Counted from the stretch's first letter, positions 16,881-25,594 are shown. The stretch: DNA of 64,000 bases from Arundinibacter roseus (GCF_004348825.1 NZ_SMJU01000006.1:186001-250000); one strand, 5' to 3'. The notes: generated by a model not told the origin, from the letters alone. Numbers and translations: made by a program.

Positions 16881-17309
16881 ATGTATCCTCCCCACTTAGT
16901 GGCTCCTATGAAGGCCGAACTAACAAGCGTAGGTTTTACCGAACTGCTTTCTGCCGAAGACGTAGACAACTACATGGCCAAAGCTGAGGGCACGACTCTC
17001 GTGATGATTAACTCCGTATGCGGATGCGCAGCCGGGGCGGCTCGTCCGGGTGTGAAAGCCGCACTTTCCCGTAGCGAAATTAAGCCTGATCATCTGGTAA
17101 CCGTTTTTGCCGGTGTTGATGGAGAAGCCGTTAGCAAAATGCGCGAGTATACCTTACCGTATCCTCCCTCGTCGCCTGCAATTGCGCTTTTCAAAGACGA
17201 TGAACTGATTCATTTCATTGAGCGTCATCATATTGAAGGTCGCTCAGCCGAAATGATCGCTCAGCATCTTCAAATGGCATTTGAAGAGTTTTGTGGAGAA
17301 AAAGCCTGA
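16881..17309 (+). CDS. BrxA/BrxB family bacilliredoxin
   Basis: The 142-residue protein has the CGC motif of the YphP/YqiW family (C47-G-C49 in NSVCGCAAGAARPG) in a thioredoxin-like fold and normal family length. In Firmicutes these proteins remove bacillithiol from thiols; in this phylum they probably act on low-molecular-weight thiol adducts or as a disulfide reductase. It follows the suf operon with a 68-base gap and precedes a strong terminator, so it may be the last gene of the same transcript. A link to oxidative protection of Fe-S assembly is inference. Confidence 0.9.
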   Translation: MYPPHLVAPMKAELTSVGFTELLSAEDVDNYMAKAEGTTLVMINSVCGCAAGAARPGVKAALSRSEIKPDHLVTVFAGVDGEAVSKMREYTLPYPPSSPAIALFKDDELIHFIERHHIEGRSAEMIAQHLQMAFEEFCGEKA

Positions 17310-17329
17310 TTTTACTTATGTTTAGTGGT

Positions 17330-17364
17330 AGAAAGGCGACCTTTGAGGTTGCCTTTCTGCTTTT
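17330..17364 (+). terminator. Rho-independent terminator after the bacilliredoxin gene
   Basis: A 12-base stem with one G-U pair (AGAAAGGCGACC at 17330-17341, GGTTGCCTTTCT at 17347-17358) and a 5-base loop is followed by GCTTTTT. It closes the suf transcription unit. Confidence 0.88.
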
Positions 17365-17470
17365 TGAAGCATGGGTTTTTGCTTGAACAAAATCTTGTGT
17401 AAACCAAACAAGTAGTAAATTCGTTAAAAAACGAAGAACATCTCACCTGATCCAAATCTCTACGAATACT

Positions 17471-18577
17471 ATGCTTGGACATCATTTTTCAAAATATATT
17501 CCCGAAGAACAAGGCGCCAATAGCAAGTTTGATCAACTGCTGTCCATTTTTCAGCAACTGCTCCTGATGTCGTCCGGCAACGTGTCTGACGCTATGTCGT
17601 GGCTAAGCGAACTGGATCGCCGCTACAATCTGACGAGTGACCAATACGGAATTGGCGATTTTTATGATGAACTGAAACGAAAAGGGTACATTACCGAAAA
17701 GGATGGCGAAGGGCAGGTATCAATGACCGCCAAAAGTGAACAAAGTATTCGTAAAAGTGCTTTGGAAGAAATTTTTGGTAAATTAAAACGCTCAAAATCC
17801 GGCGGAAATCATCACACACCATTTACCGGTGCTGGCGATGAGCTAAGCAGCGATGTACGATCCTATCAATTCGGAGATACACTCGATCAGATTTCTATGA
17901 CGGAATCTATCAAAAATGCACAGGTAAATCACGGCATTGGCGATTTTACTCTTATGGAAAATGATTTGGAAGTAGTTGAAAAAGAGCAGAAAACAACTAC
18001 ATCAACCGTGATGATGATTGACATTAGTCATTCCATGATTTTGTATGGAGAAGATCGCATCACTCCGGCAAAAAAAGTAGCGTTGGCACTGGCAGAGCTG
18101 ATCAAAACGAAATATCCGAAAGACTCACTCGAAATAATTGTTTTTGGAAATGACGCCTGGCAAATTCAGATTAAAGATCTTCCTTTCCTGGAAGTTGGGC
18201 CTTATCATACCAATACCGTAGCCGGAATTGAGCTGGCAATGGATTTGCTCCGGCGAAAGAAAACCCGAAACAAACAGATTTTTATGATTACGGACGGCAA
18301 GCCGACCTGTCTGAAAGAAGGGATTCGTTACTACAAAAACAGCTTTGGACTGGATCGCAAAATTGTCAGCAAAACGCTTACACTGGCCGCCCAATGTCGC
18401 CGTCTTGATATTCCGGTTACGACCTTCATGATTGCGTCTGATCCTTATCTGAAAGAATTTGTACAGAAGTTCACCAAAGTAAATAACGGTCGGGCCTATT
18501 ATAGCAATTTGCAGGGATTGGGGGGATTTGTACTGGAAGATTTTCAACGAAACCGACGGAAGAATTTTAAGAACTGA
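17471..18577 (+). CDS. VWA domain protein, ChlD-like partner of a MoxR/Mg-chelatase-type ATPase
   Basis: The 368-residue protein has a helical N-terminal half (1-170, no recognised domain) and a von Willebrand A domain at about 176-360. It carries a complete MIDAS: D184-I-S186-H-S188, T248 and D275 (ITDGKP). It has no signal peptide or membrane segment, so it is cytosolic. Such proteins work with ChlI/MoxR-like AAA+ ATPases to load metal or remodel a target. A fitting ATPase gene lies at 37068-38627 in this window, not next to it. It stands alone as a transcription unit between two terminators. Confidence 0.82.
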   Translation: MLGHHFSKYIPEEQGANSKFDQLLSIFQQLLLMSSGNVSDAMSWLSELDRRYNLTSDQYGIGDFYDELKRKGYITEKDGEGQVSMTAKSEQSIRKSALEEIFGKLKRSKSGGNHHTPFTGAGDELSSDVRSYQFGDTLDQISMTESIKNAQVNHGIGDFTLMENDLEVVEKEQKTTTSTVMMIDISHSMILYGEDRITPAKKVALALAELIKTKYPKDSLEIIVFGNDAWQIQIKDLPFLEVGPYHTNTVAGIELAMDLLRRKKTRNKQIFMITDGKPTCLKEGIRYYKNSFGLDRKIVSKTLTLAAQCRRLDIPVTTFMIASDPYLKEFVQKFTKVNNGRAYYSNLQGLGGFVLEDFQRNRRKNFKN

Positions 18578-18585
18578 TTTTTTAC

Positions 18586-18629
18586 CATTAAAAAAGGGCT
18601 TTGCACGAATGCAAAGCCCTTTTTTAATG
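18586..18629. terminator. Bidirectional terminator, perfect 20-bp hairpin
   Basis: The arms 18586-18605 and 18610-18629 are perfectly complementary with loop CGAA. Both ends carry six A or T bases inside the stem, so it can terminate the VWA gene (+) and the BON-LysM gene (-). Confidence 0.93.
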
Positions 18630-18645
18630 CCTGTTACTCTACTTC

Positions 18646-19104
18646 TTACAAAGCAGGAATACGCAAAACCTGACCCGGATAAATCTTGTCAGGATGCGAA
18701 AGCATAGGCTTGTTTGCTTCAAAAATGACCGGATATTTCATCATATCATTGTAGTATGTTTTCGCAATTTTAGAAAGCGTATCGCCTTTTTCAACCGTAT
18801 GATACTGCGCTTCGGGAGCAGGTTCGGCAACGGTCATGCGGTTGTCCACAACGGCAACTCCTTCTACATTTCCAACGGCCAACGCAATTTTCTCTGAATC
18901 TTCCTGCTTAGCGGTTTCACCTTCCAGAATTACTGTATCGCCTGCCGTTTTTACGGCAATTGTATTATAAGGCAAACCAAGTGCTTTTACGTGAGCAAGC
19001 AAGGCACTGGCCCGTAGGGGTTCAACTTCGGGAGTAGCCGCAACGACTTCTTCCTTCTTGAATATTTTTTCTCCTACTCCTTTAAAAAATGACATCAATC
19101 CCAT
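18646..19104 (-). CDS. BON and LysM domain protein (Kbp/YgaU-like)
   Basis: The 152-residue protein has a BON domain at about 28-92 (VKTAGDTVILEGE, GNVEGVAVVDN) and a LysM domain at about 99-151 (YHTVEKGDTLSKIA ... PDKIYPGQVLRIP). Domain order and length match E. coli YgaU/Kbp (149 residues), a cytosolic K+-binding protein. There is no signal peptide, which also fits Kbp rather than a secreted wall-binding protein. K+ binding is inferred from the family. An alternative start is the ATG three codons downstream. Confidence 0.88.
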   Translation of the reverse strand: MGLMSFFKGVGEKIFKKEEVVAATPEVEPLRASALLAHVKALGLPYNTIAVKTAGDTVILEGETAKQEDSEKIALAVGNVEGVAVVDNRMTVAEPAPEAQYHTVEKGDTLSKIAKTYYNDMMKYPVIFEANKPMLSHPDKIYPGQVLRIPAL

Positions 19105-19220
19105 GAGTTCTTTGTTTTTAGTGTATTATTAGAAAATGTTTTTCCAAATCTAGGTCTTTTCAGGTGCCCTACAATTCCTTAGACTAAAAAAAAACAAATC
19201 GTCACAGATAAATTACATCT

Positions 19221-19595
19221 TTATGTAATTTCCAGTGCGGCTGCAAAAGACCGAAAATCTTTTTTGAATTGCCGGTAATTCTGATCGTAATAAAACATTT
19301 CTTCCCGTAAATACTTAAAATCTTCCTTCAATTCGTTTTTGGGTACAGGTTCAGCTCTAACTTCCATACACATCAGCTTTTCATTGGATGAAATTTCGGC
19401 CAGAAGATTATTGACCAAACGAACAAAGTGGTGGAGTTCACCGACTAATTCCGCCCGTTTATGAGGCAGGATTTTTTCTTCTCTTTGGGTTAAAAAACGC
19501 TCAAAAATGGCAAGTTCGCGGCGGTTAAATTCCAGCTGATTTTGCCAGAGCATGTGCTCAAAATGCATGTTTTTAATGGTTTTCATCGTTTCCAT
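19221..19595 (-). CDS. Hypothetical helical protein
   Basis: The 124-residue protein is predicted to be helical throughout and rich in Phe, Glu, Arg and Lys (HMLWQNQLEFNRRELAIFER, then long amphipathic stretches). I do not recognise a family. It has no membrane segment. It lies 12 bases downstream of the universal stress protein gene on the same strand, so it is very likely cotranscribed and stress-related. The stop codon overlaps a small AAATTACAT / ATGTAATTT palindrome (19210-19231). An alternative ATG three codons in is equally possible. Confidence 0.72.
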   Translation of the reverse strand: METMKTIKNMHFEHMLWQNQLEFNRRELAIFERFLTQREEKILPHKRAELVGELHHFVRLVNNLLAEISSNEKLMCMEVRAEPVPKNELKEDFKYLREEMFYYDQNYRQFKKDFRSFAAALEIT

Positions 19596-19607
19596 ACGCT
19601 GTTGATG

Positions 19608-20468
19608 TTAAAGTAATTCCCATTCACTTGACGGTAATTCTTCCGACGAATCGGAGACGTTCTCAGTAAGCACCAAAAGGGGTACTTCGGCCTGATAGGC
19701 AAGAATTCTGCTTGTGCTTCGATTTAACAGTACATCCCACAGACTCCGGTTATGAGAAACTGTTACCAGTAGATCAGTATGATGATTCGACAAATATTCT
19801 TCGATTCCTTCCAGGGTCGAGTCATCTTTCATAAAAAAATGAAGAGGTTCAAAATCTTCAAAGTATTGATTTAAAAGCGCTTGCCTTTCCTGATCTACCT
19901 CTTTTGCAGACTGTTCAGGTTCCAGAATGCTCAAAAAAACCAGCTTTGATTTTCCAGCCTCCAACACCTCCGCCACAGGCTTAAACAAGGTTTGCGATTT
20001 GAAATTGGAATAGTCCGTTGCAATTACAAAATCCTGAAGCGGCCGCAGTGCAGCAGATATTGGCACCACCAAAACCGGACAAGGAGCCGTTCGGATGATT
20101 TCGGTTGCCACACTTCCCAGCCAAATACTATCACCATTGCCCGTAGCTCCCACAACGACAAGTTCGCTTGGCTGCTTGGCGTACAATTCACTAACGGCAA
20201 TGTATATATTACCTCCAATAGCCGTTCCCGAAAGTGCGTGGTACGGATTTAGTTCATATTCTTTCTTGAACCCTTCTACATAGTCGTTCATCATCGCCTG
20301 AGCATCTCTGCCAATCTGATCGTCCAGAAAATCTGAGGCTTCGGGAAGCTGCGCATAGCTATGCAGGAGGCTGAACTCACACGCCTGTGCGTGGTACATG
20401 TGCATGGCAAACAACAGCGCATGACGGGCTGCCGCAGAATAGTCGGTCAGTACTAGTATTTTTTTCAT
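19608..20468 (-). CDS. Universal stress protein, tandem UspA domains
   Basis: The 286-residue protein has two Usp domains, at about 1-140 and 150-275. The first carries the ATP-binding loop GATGNGDSIWLGSVATEII near 110-128, followed by APCPVLVVP. In the second this loop is degenerate (VTVSHNRSLWDVLLNRSTSR), so it may not bind nucleotide. Tandem Usp proteins are common in Bacteroidota and respond to stress. It heads a two-gene unit with the helical hypothetical protein. Confidence 0.88.
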   Translation of the reverse strand: MKKILVLTDYSAAARHALLFAMHMYHAQACEFSLLHSYAQLPEASDFLDDQIGRDAQAMMNDYVEGFKKEYELNPYHALSGTAIGGNIYIAVSELYAKQPSELVVVGATGNGDSIWLGSVATEIIRTAPCPVLVVPISAALRPLQDFVIATDYSNFKSQTLFKPVAEVLEAGKSKLVFLSILEPEQSAKEVDQERQALLNQYFEDFEPLHFFMKDDSTLEGIEEYLSNHHTDLLVTVSHNRSLWDVLLNRSTSRILAYQAEVPLLVLTENVSDSSEELPSSEWELL

Positions 20469-20645
20469 GAGTTAAGTTCGTCCAAAATTTTAGTAAGGAC
20501 TTCTGTTTAGGAATAAAGAATAATAACTTTACCCAAGATACATTTTTTTAGTATCCGTAAAGCCTGATGCCTTTTCAAAGCTACCTTTTGCCTACTTTTT
20601 TTTTCATGATGCCCCTCAATTAGAGGACTGAAATTTATCATTCTT

Positions 20646-21644
20646 ATGAAAATCGCACTTTTTAGTACCAAGTCTTACGACCGCGAATATTTTGATCGCT
20701 ATGGCCAAGACTACCCGCATGAGATCACATACTTTGACAATCGGCTCACAAGTCAATCGGTCCCGCTTGCGGAGGGATTTCGGGCAGTTTGTGCGTTTGT
20801 GAACGACTCGCTCGATGCCGAAGTCATCGAAAAACTTTCTGCACTAGGCGTTGAATTGCTCGTACTTCGCTGCGCAGGCTACAATCATGTAGACCTTGAT
20901 GCCGCCAAGAAAGCCAAAATGGCCATTGTACGAGTGCCGGCGTACTCGCCTCACGCTGTGGCCGAACACGCCGTGGCGTTAATTTTGACTTTGAATCGAA
21001 AAACCCACAAAGCCTACAACCGGGTTCGGGAGGGGAATTTTTCGTTGGATCGGCTGGATGGTTTTGATTTGTATCAGAAAACCATTGGAGTGATTGGTAC
21101 GGGTAAGATCGGTCAGGTTTTTTGTAAAATTATGCAGGGATTTGGCTGCAAAGTACTGGCCTATGACCCATTTCCGAACAAAGAATTAATTGCGCAGGGC
21201 ATCGTTTACAGTTCGATGGAAGAGTTACTTAAAACATCTGATATTGTTTCTCTACATTGCCCGCTGACTCCGGAAAACTATCATCTGATTCAGGCCGATA
21301 CGTTAGATAAAATGAAAGAGGGTGTAATGATTATCAATTCCAGCCGGGGTGCGTTGATTGATACCAAAGCCATTATTAAGGCCTTAAAATCTAGGAAAGT
21401 AGGGTACTTGGGAATTGACGTGTATGAGCAGGAAGCCGATTTTTTCTTTCAGGATCATTCTGAAACGATCATTACTGACGATACACTGATGCGTTTGATG
21501 AGTTTTCCGAATGTATTGATTACTTCTCATCAGGGATTTTTTACGGATGAAGCCCTTGCCCAAATTGCAATTACCTCGCTCGAAAACCTGACTGCATTTG
21601 AAAAAGGCGAATTTATTGAAGAAAACACAGTATTACGAGCCTAA
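20646..21644 (+). CDS. ldhA: D-2-hydroxyacid dehydrogenase, fermentative D-lactate dehydrogenase type
   Basis: The 332-residue protein has the LdhA pattern throughout: MKIALFSTKSYDREYF at the N-terminus, LRCAGYNHVDL near 76-86, NAD-binding GTGKIGQVF near 151-159, INSSRGALIDT near 231-241 with the substrate Arg, Glu in DVYEQEADFFF and the catalytic His in TSHQGFF. It reduces pyruvate to D-lactate with NADH. It is a stand-alone gene. Its last 12 bases overlap the end of the convergent membrane protein gene. The longer C-terminal region distinguishes it from glyoxylate reductases. Confidence 0.9.
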   Translation: MKIALFSTKSYDREYFDRYGQDYPHEITYFDNRLTSQSVPLAEGFRAVCAFVNDSLDAEVIEKLSALGVELLVLRCAGYNHVDLDAAKKAKMAIVRVPAYSPHAVAEHAVALILTLNRKTHKAYNRVREGNFSLDRLDGFDLYQKTIGVIGTGKIGQVFCKIMQGFGCKVLAYDPFPNKELIAQGIVYSSMEELLKTSDIVSLHCPLTPENYHLIQADTLDKMKEGVMIINSSRGALIDTKAIIKALKSRKVGYLGIDVYEQEADFFFQDHSETIITDDTLMRLMSFPNVLITSHQGFFTDEALAQIAITSLENLTAFEKGEFIEENTVLRA

Positions 21645-22205
21645 GGGTGTAAGGGGTTTCTTTCTAAACAGGAGAAGCCCCACACCTACCAATAAGACCA
21701 CACTAGTTATTAAAGTAGCACCCCATTTGATCTGATTGGCAGCAGATGTAAGCCAAACTACCGGATCGGAAAAGTTAGGAAAAGTAGTAATGAGCGTTAT
21801 AATCCCTACGTTTTCCAGGTAATCAGCTAACAAAATAAACAATGGTACGAGGTTAATCCATCGCCAGTAACTTGCCGGAAACAAAATCTTTTTATAAATA
21901 AGGGATAAAATAGATAAAAAAAGCAGCGTGTAGAGAATTGGATATATACCGTCTGCCAGTAGCTCCGTCCAAAGATATATTTGCCGTCCATTTTCACCCA
22001 ATATAGTTAGAACTTCCATTGCCTCCGCTTTGGTAAATCCAATGTGTAAATCAAGAACATCAGCTGCGGCTCCCTGCCCCATTTTAGTTTGGAGAGCCGG
22101 AAATAAAAGTACGTTAATCCCGATTACCAAAACGAGGAACAGCAGCATTCTCCGGGTAGTGAGGTGCGTATAACACCAATCAGAAAGGATAAAAAGTGTT
22201 TTCAT
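21633..22205 (-). CDS. Multi-pass membrane protein, unknown function
   Basis: The 190-residue protein has about four hydrophobic helices, near 19-37, 88-106, 119-140 and 160-180. The first loop (about 40-85) is soluble and carries a GFTKAEAMEVL stretch. I do not recognise a named family. It has no conserved polar residues of an obvious transporter. It is a single gene convergent with ldhA (12-base overlap of the 3' ends) and divergent from the Nudix regulator gene. Confidence 0.75.
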   Translation of the reverse strand: MKTLFILSDWCYTHLTTRRMLLFLVLVIGINVLLFPALQTKMGQGAAADVLDLHIGFTKAEAMEVLTILGENGRQIYLWTELLADGIYPILYTLLFLSILSLIYKKILFPASYWRWINLVPLFILLADYLENVGIITLITTFPNFSDPVVWLTSAANQIKWGATLITSVVLLVGVGLLLFRKKPLTPLGS

Positions 22206-22339
22206 GAATGCACGTTTGAAATATTTAAGTACTGTAAATCAGAAAGTTCAAAAAATCTACTTTCCATGAATACAGAATAAATAGTTTGATTCAAAGACCC
22301 GATTGTTCAACCTTCCCCTTAACCTAAAAAAACTCCACG

Positions 22340-23059
22340 ATGTCTGAAACCTATCGCTATCCACACGGCGACCGGCTGTTGGTTGCCATTGACTGTATCA
22401 TTTTTGGCTACGACGAAACCGGCCTGAAAGTTTTGCTCGTCAAACGACACATTGAGCCTGGAAAAGGTCAGTGGGCGCTGATGGGTGGACTGCTCAATGC
22501 ACAGGAAACGCTGGACGAAGCTGCCCGGAGAATTTTGATTATATTAACCGGTATGCACGATGTGTATCTGGAAGAATTGAAGGTTTTCAGTGAGGTAGAT
22601 CGGGATCCCGTAGAGCGCACAATTTCGGTAACTTATTTTGCATTAATTAATATTCATAATTACGAGCATCAGATTTCGACAGACTACGAAGCCCGGTGGT
22701 TTTCGATCTCACATTTACCTGAACTTCTGTTTGATCATGCACATATGATCACCTATGCCAAGAATAAGTTGAAGTATAAAGCAGCACTTCATCCCATTGG
22801 TTTTGAATTACTTCCTGAAAAATTTACCCTGACACAACTGCGAAATCTATACGATTCCATTTTTGAGACCGAATTGGATAAAGGTAATTTTCGACGTATG
22901 ATTCTTGCCTCAGGCCTTCTGATTCAATTATGGGAAAAAGACAAAAGTGCGTCCAAAAAAGGCGCTTACTTTTATCAGCTAGACGAAAAAAAATACAAAG
23001 AAAAATTCAATAGCTTCCTGAATCTGACGCCGAACAGCAAAACAATATCCTGGCAATAA
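22340..23059 (+). CDS. Nudix-fold transcriptional regulator (NrtR/AraR-like), degenerate Nudix box
   Basis: The 239-residue protein has a Nudix fold at about 10-145 and a C-terminal winged helix at about 155-230 (FTLTQLRNLYDSIF ... NFRRMIL). This is the architecture of NrtR and the Bacteroidota AraR regulators. The Nudix box (G50-G71) keeps G50, E56 and R64, but the three metal-binding Glu expected at 65, 68 and 69 are Ile, Ile and Leu (RILIIL). Hydrolase activity is therefore unlikely, and a ligand-sensing DNA-binding role fits better. No sugar gene cluster is adjacent, so the ligand is unknown. A terminator follows about 160 bases on. Confidence 0.85.
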   Translation: MSETYRYPHGDRLLVAIDCIIFGYDETGLKVLLVKRHIEPGKGQWALMGGLLNAQETLDEAARRILIILTGMHDVYLEELKVFSEVDRDPVERTISVTYFALINIHNYEHQISTDYEARWFSISHLPELLFDHAHMITYAKNKLKYKAALHPIGFELLPEKFTLTQLRNLYDSIFETELDKGNFRRMILASGLLIQLWEKDKSASKKGAYFYQLDEKKYKEKFNSFLNLTPNSKTISWQ

Positions 23060-23218
23060 ATGCTCGATTTTTGCAAAAAAAGAGCCTGTTTCCAATGACT
23101 TTTGTAATCTTTTTATCTTTATTTTTTGAATTTGGTTTTTAAAAGTTATTTTTACTTTTAAATCCTTAATTATGCTGATTCAAGATTTTTTCTCATAGGT
23201 TAATTGATAATGGTTAGA

Positions 23219-23252
23219 CGCTCCCGAATTTGTCGGGGGCGCTCTTTTTTTT
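23219..23252 (+). terminator. Rho-independent terminator
   Basis: A 9-base stem with one G-U pair (CGCTCCCGA at 23219-23227, TCGGGGGCG at 23233-23241) is followed by CTC and eight T residues. It lies 160 bases after the Nudix regulator gene and 34 before the sigma factor gene. The unusually long leader leaves room for a small RNA between 23060 and 23218. Confidence 0.88.
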
Positions 23253-23285
23253 GTTGTGAAAATATTGACAATCGTCACCTAATCC

Positions 23286-23852
23286 ATGCAATCAGTTCTT
23301 AAACCAGAAGATCTCATACTTTGGAAAGACTTCAAAAACAGCAGTTCAGAAGCTTTCTCACTCCTATATTCTACCTATTTCCCTATTCTCATAACCTACG
23401 GAAAACGGCTGGGTGCTGATCCAATGGCAGTTCAGGATGCTGTTCATGACCTTTTTCTGGATTTGTGGCGCATGCGGGAAAATCTTTCTGATTCGGTGTC
23501 AATACAATTTTATTTATGCCGTTCCCTGCGACGCAGGCTGCATATACAGGCAAAAATGCTGTTGCCAATACTTGAAGAATCGCCGGAGAGGCAGCCACAG
23601 ACCGAGTGTTTTGAATCTGCGCTGATTCGGGAAGAAGCGGCGCAATATGCCTGCTTGTTTTTGGATAAAATGCTGGAAGTACTTTCCCGTCGGGAAAAAG
23701 AAGTTGTTTTATTGAAATACTACAAAAACAATTCCGTACGTGAAGTAGCTAATTTGCTGGCTATAAAAGAGCAAACTGTTCGAAATCTGATGCATCGGGC
23801 TATGCTCAAATTAAGGAAACAATCATTTAACGCATCATCTCTATACGTTTAA
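23286..23852 (+). CDS. ECF RNA polymerase sigma factor
   Basis: The 188-residue protein has sigma region 2 at about 20-85 (FSLLYSTYFPILITYGKRLG ... VQDAVHDLFLDLW) and region 4 at about 120-180 (LSRREKEVVLLKYYKN, then VREVANLLAIKEQTVRNLMHRA with the recognition helix). This is the FecI/sigma-70-like ECF type abundant in Bacteroidota. The gene usually following it, a FecR-type anti-sigma factor and a SusC/TonB receptor, is missing: glpD is next. It is therefore an orphan whose targets and regulator lie elsewhere. Confidence 0.9.
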   Translation: MQSVLKPEDLILWKDFKNSSSEAFSLLYSTYFPILITYGKRLGADPMAVQDAVHDLFLDLWRMRENLSDSVSIQFYLCRSLRRRLHIQAKMLLPILEESPERQPQTECFESALIREEAAQYACLFLDKMLEVLSRREKEVVLLKYYKNNSVREVANLLAIKEQTVRNLMHRAMLKLRKQSFNASSLYV

Positions 23853-23885
23853 CTTTGAACGTTCCTCCCCGATCGCTTCTTTTTT

Positions 23886-23911
23886 TTGCACTTTAAAAGA
23901 GTGTAAATTTG
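23886..23911 (+). promoter_or_regulatory. Putative promoter of glpD
   Basis: TAAATTTG at 23904-23911 matches the -7 box TAnnTTTG. A TTG at 23886-23888 is somewhat too close (15 bases) for the usual -33 spacing. Transcription starting just after 23911 would exclude a start codon at 23909 and supports the ATG at 23948 for glpD. Confidence 0.4.
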
Positions 23912-23947
23912 TGGCTTACTCCTGCTTTGCTCATTTACTGCATATCT

Positions 23948-25585
23948 ATGAATCGCCCCAAAAATGTAACGCAACTCTCCACTGAAACATTCGACATTTG
24001 TATTATCGGCGGAGGAGCGAGCGGGGCCGGATGTGCCCTCGATGCTGCGCTCAGAGGCTACAAAGTGGCTTTAATAGACCGTAAAGATTTTGCGTCAGAA
24101 ACCTCTTCCCGATCTACCAAACTCATACATGGCGGCGTACGCTATTTGGAGCAAGCCTTTATGAAACTGGATTTAGGTCAGTTAAAGCAAGTTCGGCATG
24201 GGCTGGAAGAACGCCGGATTGTATTAAAAAATGCCCCGCATCTAGCGCATCCTCTGGCTTTACTTACACCAGTATTCTCCTGGTTTGAAGGACTTTATTA
24301 TGGCATTGGATTAAAAATATACGATTGGTTTGCCAATGATTCTACGCTCCCCAAAGGAAAATGGCTTACCAAAAAGGAAGTACTGAAACGTATGCCTACA
24401 CTTCGTAAAGAAACCCTGCACAGCGCGGTATTGTACTACGACGGTCAGCTGGATGACGCTCGCTACTGCCTGGCGCTTGCACAATCGGCCTCCGAAAAAG
24501 GTGTTGTGGTAGCCAATTATGTAGAAGTAACTGGTTTTGTAAAAAATGAAGATTCACAGCTTTCGTCTGCATTGGTCACGGATACACTTTCCGATCAATC
24601 CTTTGCTATCCAATCACGTATATTTATTAACTGTACAGGTACATTTGCCGATACCATTCGACACATGGCCAATCCAAAGCTTCCTGTTCGTATGCGGCCA
24701 AGTAAAGGCGTGCATGTGGTACTGCCATTTGAAACGCTGAACAGCACCGATGCGATGCTGATTCCAAAAACGAGCGATGGTCGGGTGGTGTTTGCGATTC
24801 CATTTGAGGGAAAACTGCTGGTTGGTACTACTGATACAGAGTACAAAAACCCTGAACTGGAACCGATATTGATTGAGGAAGAAGTCGATTTCTTGTTGGA
24901 AACATTACGACCTTATGTAAAAAAACTACCGGAACGACAAGACGTACAGGCGGGATTTGGCGGGTTGCGACCCTTGTTGGCGGCTGACCCCACAAAATCG
25001 ACCAAAAGATTGACGAGAGATCATGAAGTGGAGCACGACGACGTTTCAAATTTGGTAAGTTTATTAGGTGGAAAATGGACTACCTACCGCCTGATGGCGA
25101 AAGATACGCTGGATAAAGTTGATGAATTATTTGGCGAAAATAAGGCTTGCCTTACAGCAGACTACCCGCTTGCCGGGAGCATTGGCTACGAGCCGGAAGC
25201 CTGGAAATTGATTAAAGAACAAACTGCCCTGAGCGAGGAAACCTGCCGACAGATCAATGGAAGGTATGGTTCGCGGTATCCCGAAATTATAACTTTGATC
25301 ACTCAAAACCCGGATTTGGCGCAGCGATTAGTACCTGCTTATCCGTATCTGTGGGCAGAGGTTATATACGCAGTTCAGCATGAAATGGCGGTCTCGCCGC
25401 GTGACATCCTTGCCCGTAGGCTGCGACTGGAAATTACCGACTGGCAAGCCACGCTACAATGCCTGCCTGTGGTGTGTGATCTGATGGAAAAAGAACTGAA
25501 CTGGTCCTCCGAAACCCGCGAAAAAATGGAAAAAACCTACGCAGAGCAACTCCAAGTATACTGTAAAAGTGCCGGACTTTTGTAG
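23948..25585 (+). CDS. glpD: Aerobic glycerol-3-phosphate dehydrogenase GlpD
   Basis: I use the ATG at 23948 (545 residues). The 13 residues before it in the open frame are not family-like and overlap the promoter. The FAD-binding GGGASG lies at 21-26 after the first beta strand, followed by SSRSTKLIHGGVRYLEQA (about 50-67), a GlpD/GlpO hallmark, and GKWTTYRLMA near 372-381. It oxidises glycerol-3-phosphate to dihydroxyacetone phosphate and passes electrons to quinone at the inner membrane. No glpK or glpF is adjacent. It lies downstream of the ECF sigma gene with its own apparent promoter. Confidence 0.93.
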   Translation: MNRPKNVTQLSTETFDICIIGGGASGAGCALDAALRGYKVALIDRKDFASETSSRSTKLIHGGVRYLEQAFMKLDLGQLKQVRHGLEERRIVLKNAPHLAHPLALLTPVFSWFEGLYYGIGLKIYDWFANDSTLPKGKWLTKKEVLKRMPTLRKETLHSAVLYYDGQLDDARYCLALAQSASEKGVVVANYVEVTGFVKNEDSQLSSALVTDTLSDQSFAIQSRIFINCTGTFADTIRHMANPKLPVRMRPSKGVHVVLPFETLNSTDAMLIPKTSDGRVVFAIPFEGKLLVGTTDTEYKNPELEPILIEEEVDFLLETLRPYVKKLPERQDVQAGFGGLRPLLAADPTKSTKRLTRDHEVEHDDVSNLVSLLGGKWTTYRLMAKDTLDKVDELFGENKACLTADYPLAGSIGYEPEAWKLIKEQTALSEETCRQINGRYGSRYPEIITLITQNPDLAQRLVPAYPYLWAEVIYAVQHEMAVSPRDILARRLRLEITDWQATLQCLPVVCDLMEKELNWSSETREKMEKTYAEQLQVYCKSAGLL

Positions 25586-25594
25586 CCTGAAAAT

